The position numbers were made by a program, and so were the translations under genes. A stretch of DNA of 35,122 bases, taken from contig NZ_JAEAMR010000022.1 in the NCBI RefSeq assembly GCF_015999245.1, positions 960,808 through 995,929 on the forward strand, given 5' to 3'. The stretch is from Streptomyces sp. AV19 (GTDB lineage Bacteria > Actinomycetota > Actinomycetes > Streptomycetales > Streptomycetaceae). The notes beneath the pieces were generated by a model. It searched no databases. It had not been told where the DNA came from and saw nothing but the letters and a program-made list of their open reading frames with translations. This document shows, in pieces, positions 7,591 to 15,690 of the stretch (position 1 is its first letter; every line of letters begins with the position of its first letter).

Positions 7591-9621
7591 TCAGGAGAAC
7601 GGCCCCGCCACCGGCGGGAACCACGCCCGTACCGTCACTCCGCCGCCCTCCCCCTCCGTGATCGCGCACCGCCCGCCCAGCTCGCCCGCCCGCTCCTCCA
7701 TCGACCGCAGCCCCAGCCCGGTGCCCGTGGAACGGCCCGTCAGGCCGCGGCCGTTGTCGTGGACCTCGATCGTGACGGAGTCGGGGACGACGCGGACGGT
7801 CAGTTCGGCGCGGTCCGCGCCGGAGTGGCGTACGACGTTGTTCAGGGCCTCGCCGCCGATCAGGTAGACGGCGACCTCCACGGCGGCCGGCAGGCGCGGC
7901 AGCGGGTCCGGGGAGAAGTCGACGGTGACGTGCGGTGGTTCGCCGAGGCGGTCGACCAACTGCCGCAGGGCGCCGCCCAGTCCGCTGCGGTCCAGGGCCG
8001 CGGGGGTGAGACCGGCCGAGATGCGGCGGAGTTCGGTGATGGCCTGGCCGATGCCCTGGGAGGCGGCGTCCAGCGGGGGCGCGGCACGTGAGTCGTCGGG
8101 GACGGCGTAGCGCGCGGCGTCGATCTGCAGCCGTGCGCCGGAGAGCGCCGGGCCCAGCCCGTCGTGCAGGTCGCGCCGCAGGGTGCGGCGGGTCTCCTCG
8201 CGGGCGACGATCTCGCGCTCGCGGGCGGCCCGCAGGTCCTCGTAGAGCTGGAGCGAGGCGAGCGCCGGGGACGCCTGGTCGGCGAGGAACTGGAGCACCT
8301 CCTGGTCCTGCCGGTCCAGCGTCTGGCTGCCGGGCCGGAGCGTGACGTCGAGGCTGCCGATGACGCCGCCCTCGTAGGTCAGCGGGAAGCCCGCCTCCGG
8401 CCGCCGTTCGCCTACGGCGGCCAGGACGCGGGGGCCGCCGCGGGTGTTGACGGTCACGGTGGCGCCGGGCAGGCGCAGGATCTGGGTGACGGTGTCGCAC
8501 AGCAACTGCGGGGCCGCGCCGGGGGCGGCGGCCCGGCTGAGGCGCTCGGCGAGGTCGCGGACGACCTGGTAGGGGCGGGAGCGGTCGCCGTAGTAGACGC
8601 GGTCGACGATCCGCGCGGCCCCGCGTGCGCAGGGGTAGGCAAGGGCCCCGAGGGCCAGTCCCACGGCCCCGGTCACGAGGGCTCCCCGGCCCGGCCGGCC
8701 CGGGAACACCTTGAGCACCAGCACCGCCAGCACCGTGTAGACGGCGAGCAGGGTGGTGATGAGGACGAGCGCGACCAGGGCCCTGCGCGTGGCCCGGTCC
8801 AGCCGTCCGGAGTGGTCCCGTCCGATGCCGTAGACCGCGCAGAACGGCCAGATGACGGCCGCCGTGTAGGCGACGTACCAGAGGTTCTCCCCCAGGGGGA
8901 CGAGGTGGGCGATGTAGGCGAAGACGAGCCAGAGCACGTACGGCAGGAGGGAGACGATCTGCCGCCGGTCGGGGGCCCGGCACCAGCGCACGACCATGAC
9001 GGTGAGGCCGGCGAGCAGGATGGCGGTCATGAGCGGGACGAGGGGGGCGCAGGCCTCCACCGCCGTGCGCAGGCGCGCCCACTCCCCGTGGTCCGCCGGG
9101 CGGGGAAGCGTGTAGGTGCGCGAGGGGAAGCCGCCGGCGTCGGTGAAGGCGTGCACCAGGCTCCACAGCGCGACCAGCGCCAGGTACGGACGCCAGATCC
9201 AGTGCCGGGGCAGTTCACCGCCCGGCAGGTACAGCGGCAGGGCGTAGAGAGTGAAGATCGCCAGGGCGAAGCAGCACAGGTCGATGACGTACAGGACGTC
9301 GCCGACGGCGCGCGGGGCGCCGGTCGCGGCGGCACCCAGCAGGGCGGCCTCCGAGGCGACGTGCCCCGTCCCGGCCGCGATCAGCAGCGGACCGAGGACG
9401 CTGTGCGGCCGGTGGACCGTCATGAAGGCCCCGAGCAGCACGAGGCCGATCGCGGCCAGCATCAGGGCACCGCGGTCGACGACGATCGGGGCCAGCCGCG
9501 CGTCGTACAGACGGGTGAGGGCGAAGAAGGCCCAGACCACGGCGGAGACGATCGTCAGCCCGTACGCCGCCAGGACCGGACGGGCCCGCCGGCCGCGCGC
9601 CGCCGCCCTCTCCCCGCTCAC
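7591..9621 (-). CDS. NarL-type sensor histidine kinase, multi-pass membrane
   Basis: A 676-residue sensor kinase. The N-terminal about 330 residues hold roughly nine or ten hydrophobic membrane segments, followed by a GAF-like region, then a HisKA_3 dimerisation domain with the phospho-acceptor His near residue 486 (RRDLHDGLGP) and a HATPase_c domain (N box GGEALNNVVRH, G1 DNGRG, G2 GTGLGL). It would autophosphorylate and pass the phosphate to the response regulator encoded just upstream. The start is GTG at 9619-9621, and the regulator's TGA overlaps it (GTGA). The signal is unknown; the large membrane part suggests a membrane or lipid-soluble cue. Pair assignment is firm. Confidence 0.93.
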   Translation of the reverse strand: MSGERAAARGRRARPVLAAYGLTIVSAVVWAFFALTRLYDARLAPIVVDRGALMLAAIGLVLLGAFMTVHRPHSVLGPLLIAAGTGHVASEAALLGAAATGAPRAVGDVLYVIDLCCFALAIFTLYALPLYLPGGELPRHWIWRPYLALVALWSLVHAFTDAGGFPSRTYTLPRPADHGEWARLRTAVEACAPLVPLMTAILLAGLTVMVVRWCRAPDRRQIVSLLPYVLWLVFAYIAHLVPLGENLWYVAYTAAVIWPFCAVYGIGRDHSGRLDRATRRALVALVLITTLLAVYTVLAVLVLKVFPGRPGRGALVTGAVGLALGALAYPCARGAARIVDRVYYGDRSRPYQVVRDLAERLSRAAAPGAAPQLLCDTVTQILRLPGATVTVNTRGGPRVLAAVGERRPEAGFPLTYEGGVIGSLDVTLRPGSQTLDRQDQEVLQFLADQASPALASLQLYEDLRAAREREIVAREETRRTLRRDLHDGLGPALSGARLQIDAARYAVPDDSRAAPPLDAASQGIGQAITELRRISAGLTPAALDRSGLGGALRQLVDRLGEPPHVTVDFSPDPLPRLPAAVEVAVYLIGGEALNNVVRHSGADRAELTVRVVPDSVTIEVHDNGRGLTGRSTGTGLGLRSMEERAGELGGRCAITEGEGGGVTVRAWFPPVAGPFS

Positions 9622-10313
9622 CCGCGCCCCTCGGCCCCCTCGTCCCCGGAGCCGTCCTCCCCCAGCCCCGCGTCCCTGGCACGGGCCACGGCCTCGGCGC
9701 GGGAGGTCACCTGAAGCTTGTCGAAGATGTGGGTGACGTGGTTGCGGACGGTCTTCTCGGACAGCACCAGGTGGCGGGCGATGTGCCGGTTGTCCAGGCC
9801 CCGGGCGATGAGCGACAGGATCTCCACCTCGCGCGCGGTGAGCGCCGGGAAGAGCTGCTCCGCGTCGCGCTGCCGGCCGTGCCGGAAGACGGCGGTGAGG
9901 CGGGCGGCGGTGTCCGGCCCGAAGACGGCGCCGCCGGCGGCGACCGTGCGGACCGCGTGCAGGACCTCGTCGGCGCCCGCGCCCTTGACGAGATAGCCCC
10001 GGGCACCGGCCTGGAGCGCGGCGAGCAGGCTTCCGTCGTCGTCGGACATGGTCAGCATCAGCACCGGCAGCCCCGGGTGGCGCTCCGTGAGCCGCCGGGT
10101 GACGTCGATCCCGGAGGCGTCGGGCAGGGAGAGGTCCATGACGACGGCGTCCGGCCGCTGCCGCGCCACGGCGTCGAGCGCCTCGGCCCCGGTCTCGGCC
10201 TCGGCGACGACCTCGGCGCCCGCCCCCTCCAGGGCGGCCTTCAGACCGCTGCGGAACAGCGGGTGGTCGTCGCAGATCAGGACGCGCGGAGGGCGGGCCT
10301 CTTCTTCGCTCAC
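9618..10313 (-). CDS. NarL/FixJ-type response regulator
   Basis: A 231-residue regulator with a receiver domain (acidic pair D15-D16, phospho-acceptor D60 in DAVVMDLSLPD, Lys110 in GYLVKG) and a C-terminal LuxR-type helix-turn-helix (LTAREVEILSLIARGLDNRH, SEKTVRNHVTHIFDKL). It overlaps the partner kinase gene by GTGA. The six-gene cyclitol operon on the same strand ends only 48 bases upstream with no strong terminator seen between them, so read-through from that operon, or a regulatory link to it, is possible but not shown. Confidence 0.95.
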   Translation of the reverse strand: MSEEEARPPRVLICDDHPLFRSGLKAALEGAGAEVVAEAETGAEALDAVARQRPDAVVMDLSLPDASGIDVTRRLTERHPGLPVLMLTMSDDDGSLLAALQAGARGYLVKGAGADEVLHAVRTVAAGGAVFGPDTAARLTAVFRHGRQRDAEQLFPALTAREVEILSLIARGLDNRHIARHLVLSEKTVRNHVTHIFDKLQVTSRAEAVARARDAGLGEDGSGDEGAEGRG

Positions 10314-10361
10314 ATACCGACGCTAACGGCCATTCCGGACGATCTCTCGTTGTGGCGGTCG

Positions 10362-11282
10362 TCAGGCGGAATGGGTGCCGATCATGAGTCCCGCCAGGTC
10401 CTCCGGGGCGAGCCAGGATGGCGAGGGCGGCTGCCCCCAGCTGAAGAAACTCTCGTTGACGTCGAAGACCTCGGGCTCCCAGAGCTGGTCGTCGATGATG
10501 CAGTCCATGTCGGAGTAGTACTCGGTGAAGTTGCCGGCCGGGTCCTTGAGGTACCAGAAGAAGTTGGACCCGATGAAGTGCCGGCCGAATCCCCAGATGT
10601 GGCGCTCGGGGTGGCCCTCCAGCATGGTCATGGCGCCGCGCCCGACATCGTCGACGTCGTCGACCTGCCAGGAGGTGTGGTGCAGGAAGGTGAACGGGGC
10701 GGCCAGGATGAGGATGTTGTGGTGGTCGGTGGAGCAGCGCAGGAATCCGCCGGCGTCGCCGAGCGAGTCGCTGACCTTGAAGCCCAGGCCGTCATGGAAG
10801 AAGGCCGTGGTCACCGGGGCGTTCGGGGTGCCCAGGACGGCGTGGCCGAGCTTGCTCGGCCGGACGGGGCCGGTGCGCAGGAGGCCGGGGGCCCGGTTGT
10901 CGGTGCGGGCGTCGCGCCCGGGTCCGTTGTACGGGGTCGGCCCGGTCGCCTGCGGGGCGAAGCGCGGCTCGGCCTGGAGGACGGCCCGTACTCCGGTGGC
11001 GGGCTCGGTCGCGATGAGCGTCCCGGCTACCCGGGCCGAGGGCACGCCAAGGCGGGCCAGGCGGGCGGCGGCCGCGCCGAGGTCGTCGGGGTCGTCGACG
11101 CCGATGCGCATCTCGACCAGCCGCCGGGTGGGCGCGGGGACGATGCGCAGCTGGCGGCCGCCGTCGCGGGTGGAGAACCAGCCGTCGGGGTGCGGGGTGA
11201 GGCCGAGTTGGGTGTAGTAGGGGGCGGTCGCGGCGGGGTCGGGGACGCCTATGGTGACGGAGGACAGACGGTGGGCGGGCAT
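10362..11282 (-). CDS. Type I extradiol dioxygenase-like protein (VOC superfamily)
   Basis: A 306-residue two-domain VOC protein of the size of catechol 2,3-dioxygenases. The C-terminal domain carries what looks like the iron-binding 2-His-1-carboxylate triad: H147 (SKLGHAVLG), H201 or H202 (FLHHTSWQV) and E254 (NFTEYYSD). H188 (STDHHNI) sits where the family's second-shell acid/base His is found. These enzymes cleave catechol-like rings next to two hydroxyls using Fe(II) and O2. The N-terminal domain is the usual non-metal repeat. ATG 11282 follows GAAGGAG. It is the last gene of the cyclitol operon, 20 bases after the GMC gene. Ring cleavage of a cyclitol-derived catechol or enediol is a hypothesis; a different oxygenation or isomerisation is possible. 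Confidence 0.85.
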   Translation of the reverse strand: MPAHRLSSVTIGVPDPAATAPYYTQLGLTPHPDGWFSTRDGGRQLRIVPAPTRRLVEMRIGVDDPDDLGAAAARLARLGVPSARVAGTLIATEPATGVRAVLQAEPRFAPQATGPTPYNGPGRDARTDNRAPGLLRTGPVRPSKLGHAVLGTPNAPVTTAFFHDGLGFKVSDSLGDAGGFLRCSTDHHNILILAAPFTFLHHTSWQVDDVDDVGRGAMTMLEGHPERHIWGFGRHFIGSNFFWYLKDPAGNFTEYYSDMDCIIDDQLWEPEVFDVNESFFSWGQPPSPSWLAPEDLAGLMIGTHSA

Positions 11283-11302
11283 GACGGGCTCCTTCGAGGG
11301 GT

Positions 11303-12859
11303 TCAGGGCAGGACCGGGGCACGGCGGGCCGTGCGGAGGGCCTGGGCGATGATGGTCAGGGTCGGGTTGACGGCCGCGGAGGACGGGAAGAAGCCGCCGT
11401 CGACGACGTAGAGGTTGCGGACCTCGTGGCTGCGGCAGTACGGGTCGAGGACGGAGCGGGCCGGGTCGTGCCCGGCCACCGTGGTGCCGCACTGGTGGCC
11501 GGTGTGCTCGATGCCCATGCGGTGGGTGAGGACGATCGGGCAGCCCGCGCGGCGCATCATCCGGGCGCCGGTGCGCACCAGGCGGCGGTGGGCCCGGGTG
11601 CCCCCCGGGTGCCGGTCGAGGGCGATGCCGCCGTCGGGGCGGAGCAGGACGCGGTTGCCGGGGCGGGGCAGGTCCTCGGAGATCAGCCACCAGTCGATGC
11701 TGTGGCCGGTCAGGGCGTCGAGGACGCGGCGGGGCACCCGGGGGTGCGCGGTGGCGACGGCCGTGGCGTGGACCTTGCCCATGAGCTGGAGGTTGCCGAG
11801 CGGGTAGGGCGTGCGGGGGCCGGCGAGGTAGAAGTCGTTGACGGCGAGGGTCTTCTGGAAGACGGACGGGTTGGGGCGCCGGGGGTCGATGGCCATGAGC
11901 ATGCTGTTGTGGTGCAGCATCAGGTTGCGTCCCACCAGGCCGCTGCCGTTGGCCAGCCCGTCCGGGTGGGCGGTGGAGGCCGAACGCAGCAGCAGGGCCG
12001 CCGAGTTGATGGCGCCGCAGGAGACGACGACCGTACCGGCGGTGATCGTGACGGACCGGCCGTTCCTGCGTGCCTCGACGGCGGTGACGGTGCGTCCGTC
12101 GGGTCCGGTGCGCAGCCGTGAGACGTAGGTGTGGGTGAGGAGGCGGACCGTGGGCGAGCGCAGGGCGGGGCGCAGGGCGCGGGTCTCGGCGTCGCTCTTG
12201 GCGCCGACGCGGCAGGGGAAGCCGTCGCAGGTGCCGCAGCGTACGCAGGTGCCGCCGTCGGCCAGGTCGACGCCGAGTTCGAGGGGGTAGGGGTGCAATC
12301 CCTGGGCGGTGAGCCGGAGTTCGAGTTCGGCGATGCGGGGTGCGTGGGCGACCGGCGGGTGCGGGTACGGGCCGGAGCGGGCCGGTTCCGTGGGGTCGCG
12401 GCCCGGGCTGCCGTGCACCCGGTAGAGGCGTTCGGCCTCGGCGTAGTGGGGCTCCAGGTCGGTGTAGGCGAAGGGCCAGGCCGGGGAGGTGCCGTCCAGG
12501 TGCTCGGCGGCGTCGAAGTCGCTCTCGCGCAGCCGGGGCAGGCTCGCCCCGTAGACCTTGGTGGTGCCACCGACGTAGTAGTGGGCGGCGGAGGTGAACG
12601 GCCGTCCGGAACGGGTATGCCACGTCTCGGCGTTGTGGTAGCGGCCGTCGCCGAAGACGGCCTTGGGCGACCAGTTGGCGGGCTCGCGGGGGAGGAAGCC
12701 GCCGCGTTCGACGACCAGGACGCGGGCCCCGGTCCCGGCCAGGGCCCAGGCCGTGGTGGCTCCGCCGGCTCCGGAGCCGATGATCACGACGTCGGCGTCG
12801 TAGCGGTCGGCGTCGCCCTGGACCACGGGCGGGGTGCCCGGTCCCCAGATGCCGTTCAT
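11303..12859 (-). CDS. GMC-family FAD-dependent oxidoreductase
   Basis: A 518-residue flavoprotein. The FAD-binding Rossmann motif is GSGAGG at residues 28-33 with E51 ending the second strand; the C-terminal GMC domain has HQCGT and NPTLTI, the usual region of the catalytic His and substrate-facing Asn. It likely oxidises a hydroxyl of the cyclitol intermediate to a ketone. A cysteine-rich insert TCVRCGTCDGFPC (C205, C208, C211, C216) resembles the Cys cluster that binds Fe-S in some bacterial FAD sugar dehydrogenases, which would favour a dehydrogenase using an electron acceptor over an oxidase. The start ATG 12859 overlaps the upstream stop (ATGA). A start further upstream was rejected because it would run deep into the preceding gene. 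Confidence 0.92.
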   Translation of the reverse strand: MNGIWGPGTPPVVQGDADRYDADVVIIGSGAGGATTAWALAGTGARVLVVERGGFLPREPANWSPKAVFGDGRYHNAETWHTRSGRPFTSAAHYYVGGTTKVYGASLPRLRESDFDAAEHLDGTSPAWPFAYTDLEPHYAEAERLYRVHGSPGRDPTEPARSGPYPHPPVAHAPRIAELELRLTAQGLHPYPLELGVDLADGGTCVRCGTCDGFPCRVGAKSDAETRALRPALRSPTVRLLTHTYVSRLRTGPDGRTVTAVEARRNGRSVTITAGTVVVSCGAINSAALLLRSASTAHPDGLANGSGLVGRNLMLHHNSMLMAIDPRRPNPSVFQKTLAVNDFYLAGPRTPYPLGNLQLMGKVHATAVATAHPRVPRRVLDALTGHSIDWWLISEDLPRPGNRVLLRPDGGIALDRHPGGTRAHRRLVRTGARMMRRAGCPIVLTHRMGIEHTGHQCGTTVAGHDPARSVLDPYCRSHEVRNLYVVDGGFFPSSAAVNPTLTIIAQALRTARRAPVLP

Positions 12860-13788
12860 CGTCCGGCACCTCCCTCGGCGGTCCGCGCGGGCCGGAAGAG
12901 GCGTACGGCGGTGTCGCGTTCGTACGGCTGTCCTTCCGGAGCGTGGACGAGTTCGAGGTGCATGCCCCACGGGGTGGTGAAGTAGACCCAGCGGGTGCCC
13001 TCGATGGGCCCCTCGCCGACCCGCTGGGGTTCACCGAGCAGGCGGACGCCGGGAGTTGCGGCGAGGCGGCGGACCGAGGCGTCGAAGTCGTCGGCCCACA
13101 GGGCGAGGTGGTGTCCGCCCCAGTCGTCGTTGCGGGGCATCTCGCGGCGCCGGCCGGGACCCTCGTACTGGAAGAGTTCGAGGTTGAGGGTGGCCCCGAG
13201 GCGCAGCATGGCGATGCGGACGGCGGAGCGGGGGTGGACGCCGAGCTGACGCCGCATCCAGTCGCCGCCGGGATCCTCGTACGGCCCTTCCCGGTAGGCG
13301 AGTTGGGCGCCGAGGACGTCGGTGAAGAAGGCGACGGCCTGTTCGAGGTCGGGGACGGTGCAGCCGACGTGGTGGGCGGCGGCCGGAGTCGTGGGGGGCA
13401 TGGCGGGTTCCTCGGTGGTGGTGTCGGGCGTGCGGGGCGGGAGGTGCCGGGTGACGGCGGGGGGCGCCACGGTCAGGCACAGGAGTTCGGCACCGGCCGG
13501 GCCGGCGCGCAGGGCGATGCCGTCGCCGCGGCGGGCCAGGAGCAGGTCGCGGTCGCGGAGGACGGTGCCGCCGGGTTCGGCGGTGAGGGGGCCGCGCAGG
13601 ACGTACCAGGCCGCTTCGGTGCCGTCGCGCCCGGTGAGGGCGTAGCGGGTCCAGGGGCCCAGGTCGATCCGGTCGGCGGCCTCGCACTCGCTGTGGAGCA
13701 TGCCGCGCCGGGCGAGGCAGCGGATGCGGACGCGTTCGCCGTCGGGGGCGAGGAGGACGGCCGTCCGGCGGCCGGCGTTGATGATCAT
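12856..13788 (-). CDS. Cupin-like domain joined to VOC epimerase-like domain
   Basis: A 310-residue open frame. Residues 1-129 resemble a cupin fold that lacks the metal histidines. The rest is a single VOC (glyoxalase/epimerase) domain with likely metal ligands in the order H (AAHHVGCTV), E (LELFQYEG), H (GGHHLALW) and E (MHLELVHAPEG). VOC proteins such as ValD and CetB epimerise 2-epi-5-epi-valiolone in known C7-cyclitol pathways, so an epimerase role next to the cyclase fits. ATG 13788 follows GGAGGAG. An internal ATG at 13401 follows GAGGAA at about 7 bases and begins exactly at the VOC domain, so a separate 181-residue VOC protein may also, or only, be made. Both ends overlap neighbouring genes by ATGA. 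Confidence 0.85.
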   Translation of the reverse strand: MIINAGRRTAVLLAPDGERVRIRCLARRGMLHSECEAADRIDLGPWTRYALTGRDGTEAAWYVLRGPLTAEPGGTVLRDRDLLLARRGDGIALRAGPAGAELLCLTVAPPAVTRHLPPRTPDTTTEEPAMPPTTPAAAHHVGCTVPDLEQAVAFFTDVLGAQLAYREGPYEDPGGDWMRRQLGVHPRSAVRIAMLRLGATLNLELFQYEGPGRRREMPRNDDWGGHHLALWADDFDASVRRLAATPGVRLLGEPQRVGEGPIEGTRWVYFTTPWGMHLELVHAPEGQPYERDTAVRLFRPARTAEGGAGR

Positions 13789-14483
13789 GTCGGTGCTCCT
13801 CCGGGTACGGCCAGGACGGCGTGGAAGCACTCCAGGCCGTGACCGCCGGCCGTCAGGCGCGCGGTGGTGCCCAGGGGCAGGGTGAGGGCGACGCCGGGGG
13901 CGAGCGGGACGCTCGTCGGGCCGGTGCGCGCGGTGCCGTCGCCGCCGGTGACGTAGACGGTGTGCTCGACGCCGTCGGCGTTCAGCTCGGCGGTGACGCC
14001 GGGCGGCAGCCGGGCGACTTCCACGGTGCGCAGCGGTCCGGTGAGCACCGTGGAGGCGTCCACGGGCCCGGTGCGGCGCAGGTCGGTGATGACGGTGGTG
14101 GCGGTGTGGCGCATGAAGGGTCCTTTCCGTGCGGGGAGTTCGACGACGAGCCAGGACAGCGGCCGGTCGCCGGTGTTGCGCAGCGCGTGCCGGTGGCCGA
14201 GTCCGGTCAGGACGGCCGCGCCCGCGCGGACGGGCCGGGGGACGCCGTCGAGGGTGACCTCGCCCTGGCCGTCGGCGATGAAATACAGCTCCTCCGTGCG
14301 GGAGTGCAGGTGTTCGCCGCTGACGCCGCCGGGCGGCAGCCAGGCCCATTCGACGGCCTCCCAGCCGCCGTGCAGTCCGGTGCGCCGGGCCAGGCACGTC
14401 CAGCGGGAGTGCCCTTCGGCGGCGTGCACGCCGTGGACGTCGGCGGGGTCGTGCACGGTCGCGACGACGACGGCCTCACGCAT
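13785..14483 (-). CDS. Bicupin protein with one intact metal site
   Basis: A 232-residue protein with two cupin halves. The first has both cupin motifs: GEHLHSRTEELYF (HxH and E) and GLGHRHALRN (second His). The second half (about residue 125 onward) keeps the beta pattern but has no metal histidines. Metal cupins include dioxygenases, isomerases and epimerases. In this operon it could isomerise or dehydrate a cyclitol intermediate, or oxygenate it. Its start overlaps the end of the cyclase gene by 8 bases and its stop overlaps the next gene by ATGA. Fold assignment is strong; reaction unknown. Confidence 0.85.
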   Translation of the reverse strand: MREAVVVATVHDPADVHGVHAAEGHSRWTCLARRTGLHGGWEAVEWAWLPPGGVSGEHLHSRTEELYFIADGQGEVTLDGVPRPVRAGAAVLTGLGHRHALRNTGDRPLSWLVVELPARKGPFMRHTATTVITDLRRTGPVDASTVLTGPLRTVEVARLPPGVTAELNADGVEHTVYVTGGDGTARTGPTSVPLAPGVALTLPLGTTARLTAGGHGLECFHAVLAVPGGAPT

Positions 14484-15690
14484 GGCGGTTCACCTCGTCC
14501 CGCGCGTGATGCACCCTCAAATGCTCGGCGGCATCGGCTAGTTCGTCGGAGGTCACGTCACCGACGAAGACCGCGTCGCCGATCCCGGAGGGCAGCGGCA
14601 GCCGCTGGCTTCCGTCGCGGTGGCGGACGGTGTCGGCGAGCGCCTCCTCCAGGACGTCCGGGGCGCACAGCGGGTGCCACACGGGCAGGCCCAGTCTGCG
14701 CATCACGTCCAGGACGCGGATGCGTTCCGACGGCTCGACCAGGCCGCGCCGTTCGGCGACGACGGTGGTGAGCGCCATGTCGAGGCAGACCGCCTCGCCG
14801 TGCAGCAGTTCGGGCAGGGCGCGCATCTCGATGGTGGGGCTGAAGGAGTGGCCGTAGTCGACGATCCGTTCCAGCTCGCTCTCCCACAGGTTGCCCTGCA
14901 GCTCCTCCAGCATCCCGTGCACGGCGCGCCCCAGGACCTCTTCGGCGACCGGGCGCAGGCCGCGCCCGCCCTGGAAGCGTTCGGTGACGAGCCGGCCGCC
15001 GTGGCCGTCGAGCAGCTCGAACAGGGCCCGGTCCTTGATCAGGGCCATCTTGAGGATCTCGGCCATGCCGTTGCTGAGGTGGCGCCGGTCCAGGGTGGCG
15101 AGGAAACCGGGGTCCAACAGGGTCTCGGTGGCGGGGTGGTAGGTGCCGAGCCGGTTCTTGTACGGGCCGAAGTTCACCCCGGTCTTGGCGCCGACGCCCG
15201 CGTCGACCAGCCCGATCAGCGTGGTGGGGACCCGGACGTACGGGGTGCTGCGGCGGTACAGGCTGCAGGCCAGGCCGACGATGTCCAGCAGCACGCCGCC
15301 GCCGATCGCGACGACCGGCTCGCTGCGCCGGGCGATGCCGAACCGGTCCATGGCCTCCACGACCGAGAAGACCGACTCCATGGTCTTGAGCCGCTCGTGG
15401 GCGGCCAGCACGTGGATCCGGTACCGCAGGCCGCGGGTGGCGCAGTAGGCGCGGATCCGTTCTCCGTAGAGGTCGTTGACGGTGGCCTCGACGACGAGCA
15501 GCCGGCGCGCCGGGGCGGGTCCGTCGCGGGACGTCCCCGCCCGGGCGAGCGCGGGGTTGCGCGGGTCCAGCACGTCCGGCGTGAAGGCGACCTCGTAGCG
15601 GACGGGTTTGGCGGTGCTCACGGTCCAGGAGCGGACGGGCTCGCCGGACGTGAACAGGCCGTGCGGGATGCGGGGGGCCAGGGTGGTCAC
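14476..15690 (-). CDS. Sedoheptulose-7-phosphate cyclase, 2-epi-5-epi-valiolone synthase-like
   Basis: A 404-residue member of the sugar phosphate cyclase family (dehydroquinate synthase fold, NAD and divalent metal). Visible are the NAD loop GGGVLLDIVG (130-139), VPTTLIGLVDAGVGAKTG with K169, metal ligands E211 (GMAEILK), H281 (DYGHSFSP) and H297 (LLHGEAV). D278 and P285 stand where true dehydroquinate synthases have Asn and His, a pattern of the enzymes that cyclise sedoheptulose 7-phosphate to 2-epi-5-epi-valiolone or close relatives (EEVS, EVS, DDGS). I favour the EEVS type but cannot separate the three by eye. Start is GTG 15690 behind GAGGAG at 6 bases, overlapping the previous stop (GTGA). 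This is the likely committing enzyme of the operon. Confidence 0.9.
   Translation of the reverse strand: MTTLAPRIPHGLFTSGEPVRSWTVSTAKPVRYEVAFTPDVLDPRNPALARAGTSRDGPAPARRLLVVEATVNDLYGERIRAYCATRGLRYRIHVLAAHERLKTMESVFSVVEAMDRFGIARRSEPVVAIGGGVLLDIVGLACSLYRRSTPYVRVPTTLIGLVDAGVGAKTGVNFGPYKNRLGTYHPATETLLDPGFLATLDRRHLSNGMAEILKMALIKDRALFELLDGHGGRLVTERFQGGRGLRPVAEEVLGRAVHGMLEELQGNLWESELERIVDYGHSFSPTIEMRALPELLHGEAVCLDMALTTVVAERRGLVEPSERIRVLDVMRRLGLPVWHPLCAPDVLEEALADTVRHRDGSQRLPLPSGIGDAVFVGDVTSDELADAAEHLRVHHARDEVNRHA

Noticed and set aside
8164..9714. Plus-strand frame of 516 codons opposite the histidine kinase
   Set aside because: Asp/Gly/Gln-rich shadow of the kinase gene.
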